Source: Phorcus lineatus (lineage: Eukaryota; Mollusca; Gastropoda; Trochida; Trochidae). From it: a stretch of DNA of 64,000 bases. Shown piece by piece: positions 62,080 to 64,000 of this stretch. Location: positions 13,607,755 through 13,671,754 of the forward strand of contig OV121091.1 of the NCBI GenBank assembly GCA_921293015.1. The letters run 5' to 3'. The notes below the pieces were generated by a model that was given only the letters and a program-made list of their open reading frames with translations, was not told where the DNA came from and made no database searches. Numbering within the stretch: the first letter of the stretch is position 1; every line of letters starts with the position of its first letter. The position numbers and the translations under genes were made by a program.

Positions 62080-64000
62080 TCTTAGTTGTGTACATGAACT
62101 ATACAATTATTTTCATTCTGGTTTCAAAATGCTTTCTGTCATTCTCATGTATGGAATACTCAAGTTCTAACAGTAGCTGATTCTTAGCCATGTTGAGCGA
62201 GACAAAGAAAAAAAGCATTCTGCTACTGTTGTGTTGTATTTCACAGAAAAATGATATCGTTTCTGTAATAATCGTAGCAGCATTATAGATAGGACAATAG
62301 GGGTATATATTTTCCACGTCAAAATGATATGTAAGAGTATAACTTGCCTGATGAATATAAATGAAATATAAATTGGTAGCATTGGATGAAAAAAAGTGTA
62401 TTTGTTAAGTTTAGACAATGATAAGTCATTAATGCAACAAATGAAATGGCGACAAGACTGGGGCCTTTCAAATATGCCACCTGCATATCGTTTCGTCATA
62501 TCATTACATGAAAGTAGAGCAATACGTTTGATAGTTCATGCTTTTATATTCACAACTTGAATGTTGTACTTGTCCTATCACCAAATATTGTGTTTATTGC
62601 TTCATGAGGATATCATGATTGACTTCTTTAAAAGCCTTGGGAAAGGATAAAAGGTAATTTGATTCTATTAATTTTTTCATAAATTCATTTCATCAAAAAT
62701 GATGGTTCATATTTTAAACTTAATCGTGATCTGACTCATTCCATGGCTAACGTTTTCCATGGAAAATATTTTAGATTTTCTCATATTCATAATTCTATTT
62801 CAGCCAGTTTCTAAAAGAAAACCACTTGTTTCCAATACTTCTTGTAATATTATTAAATTTATTTGATGCATTGCATAGACATATTTGAAAATAACACTAT
62901 ATATTATAATACATGACCCATGTCAATTTATCAGAATTCGGAATATCTGAATTATGTAATTTGTTTTTGTATACCGTTGCCATTTTATCAGTGTACTATG
63001 ACGCCATTTTGTCATTGTTGTCATTGATTTAATTGACATTTTTTCAAGACACCATTAATCTTTCGCCTATTACTTTCAAGACATGCTCCTAGACATGACA
63101 CCCTATTCATGTTGATGTTATATTACTTTATGTAAGCAAATACTATCAATAAATTCATATAAACTTTATTTTTAAAATAGTTTGCTGGTCAGATGGTGAA
63201 CTTATTCCTAATGTAGCCGATGATCTAAAGAATAAATCTGTATTATTATTACATTTCGGAGAAAAGTCATGTGACCTTATGGACACACATTCTAATTATT
63301 TCTTTATCGAAACGCTGTGCTTTCGTAACAGACAAGTTGTTTTCAATAAATAATTGTGAGTAATGGTATGGAGATAATCCAAAGTTGGAATAATTCTTAT
63401 AATTTGGTCGGTAAAGTATTTCCTTCCTGGGATTACTTTGCTGTTGTTTGACCCGATTGTACGAGACTGAGAACAAGATTTAGAAGGATTCCGAACGTTA
63501 TTATATTCTTAATAATCTGTCCAAACTAAAATGCTGAAGTCTAGACCAGTACATACTCTGTTAACACTGTATCAAGCCAGTTCGTAACATTCTAAATTCG
63601 TCAGTCTCAACATTTTATTTCCTTTTTCAACTTTTATGCAATAAAAAAGGAGGATTTGAAATTTGCAAAATTATTTTTCACATACATAAGGCAAACAACA
63701 TAGTTTGACAACCGAACAGCCTACGAGCGGTGGCTCACAAAGGGATATACATTAAAGGAATCAAATCCACCAATCCATTCAGATGTAATAAAAGGCTATT
63801 TATTAGCGGTCAGGTTCAAGGCATACAGATAAGATTACTGGGAGTGCATGCTGGTATTTCATAAGTTGATTGTGAAGAAAAACGCGCCATGTTGTATTGA
63901 CAACTATTGAAAGTAAAGGGTTTAACTATAATGGGTAATCAGCGAAGGAAAGTTAGCCTACTTGCTGAAACATGCTGAAAGCGTTTCAATAGTCACAGTA
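62080..64000. other. No recognised gene
   Basis: AT-rich to the window end. A 110-codon minus frame (62167-62499) has no recognised motif and is overlapped by another frame. Confidence 0.5.

Noticed and set aside
1-64000. Prokaryotic features (operons, CRISPR arrays, phage)
   Set aside because: No ribosome-binding patterns, no spaced direct-repeat array, and no dense coding; the repeat content is animal-like.

Overview
This is an AT-rich, gene-poor stretch of an animal nuclear genome. There are no operons, no rRNA or functional tRNA genes, and almost no long open frames. What fills it is short interspersed retroposons, small inverted-repeat DNA transposons, Tc1-type transposons, a LINE fragment, microsatellites and old segmental duplications. 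The repeats whose ends read GTTAAACCCCAACTCAC plus a TCAC-rich tail resemble ones I associate with gastropod molluscs (abalone or top-shell like). That taxonomic guess rests on recall, not on a search.

Layout. 0-0.5 kb: a TTAA-flanked MITE. 2.8-3.2 kb: a SINE with a greatly expanded AAT tail. 5.4-13.0 kb: a diverged segment collinear with 20.5-27.4 kb. Each half seems to hold two older related sub-units, so the region grew by at least two rounds of duplication. Between them lie a hAT-like MITE fragment, a degraded rhodopsin-like GPCR pseudogene (15.86-16.83 kb) and a ~146-bp satellite array (18.6-19.6 kb) packed with TGACCC/GGGTCA half-sites. 27.4-35 kb: SINE copies, a LINE 3' end and a 323-bp MITE inserted in a SINE. 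36.29-36.88 kb: the best intact gene, an intronless Ras-like small GTPase on the minus strand, with a TATA box. A truncated paralogue of its 5' end and promoter lies at 47.1-47.6 kb. 38.3-40.0 and 43.9-45.4 kb: two members of one Tc1-like family in opposite orientation. One is split by a SINE; the other is nearly intact with a single nonsense codon. 41.4-42.1 kb: a non-autonomous element with 15-bp perfect ends. 47.7-64 kb has no recognisable gene. It holds diverged duplicate pairs (51.0/52.5 kb and 53.5/58.8 kb), an (AT)n tract and a 123-bp hairpin.

The genes do not form a pathway. The main biology is mobile-element history: insertions with target-site duplications, empty sites in the duplicated copy that date insertions, nested insertions, and two SINE families that share one 3' tail and so probably used the same LINE enzyme.
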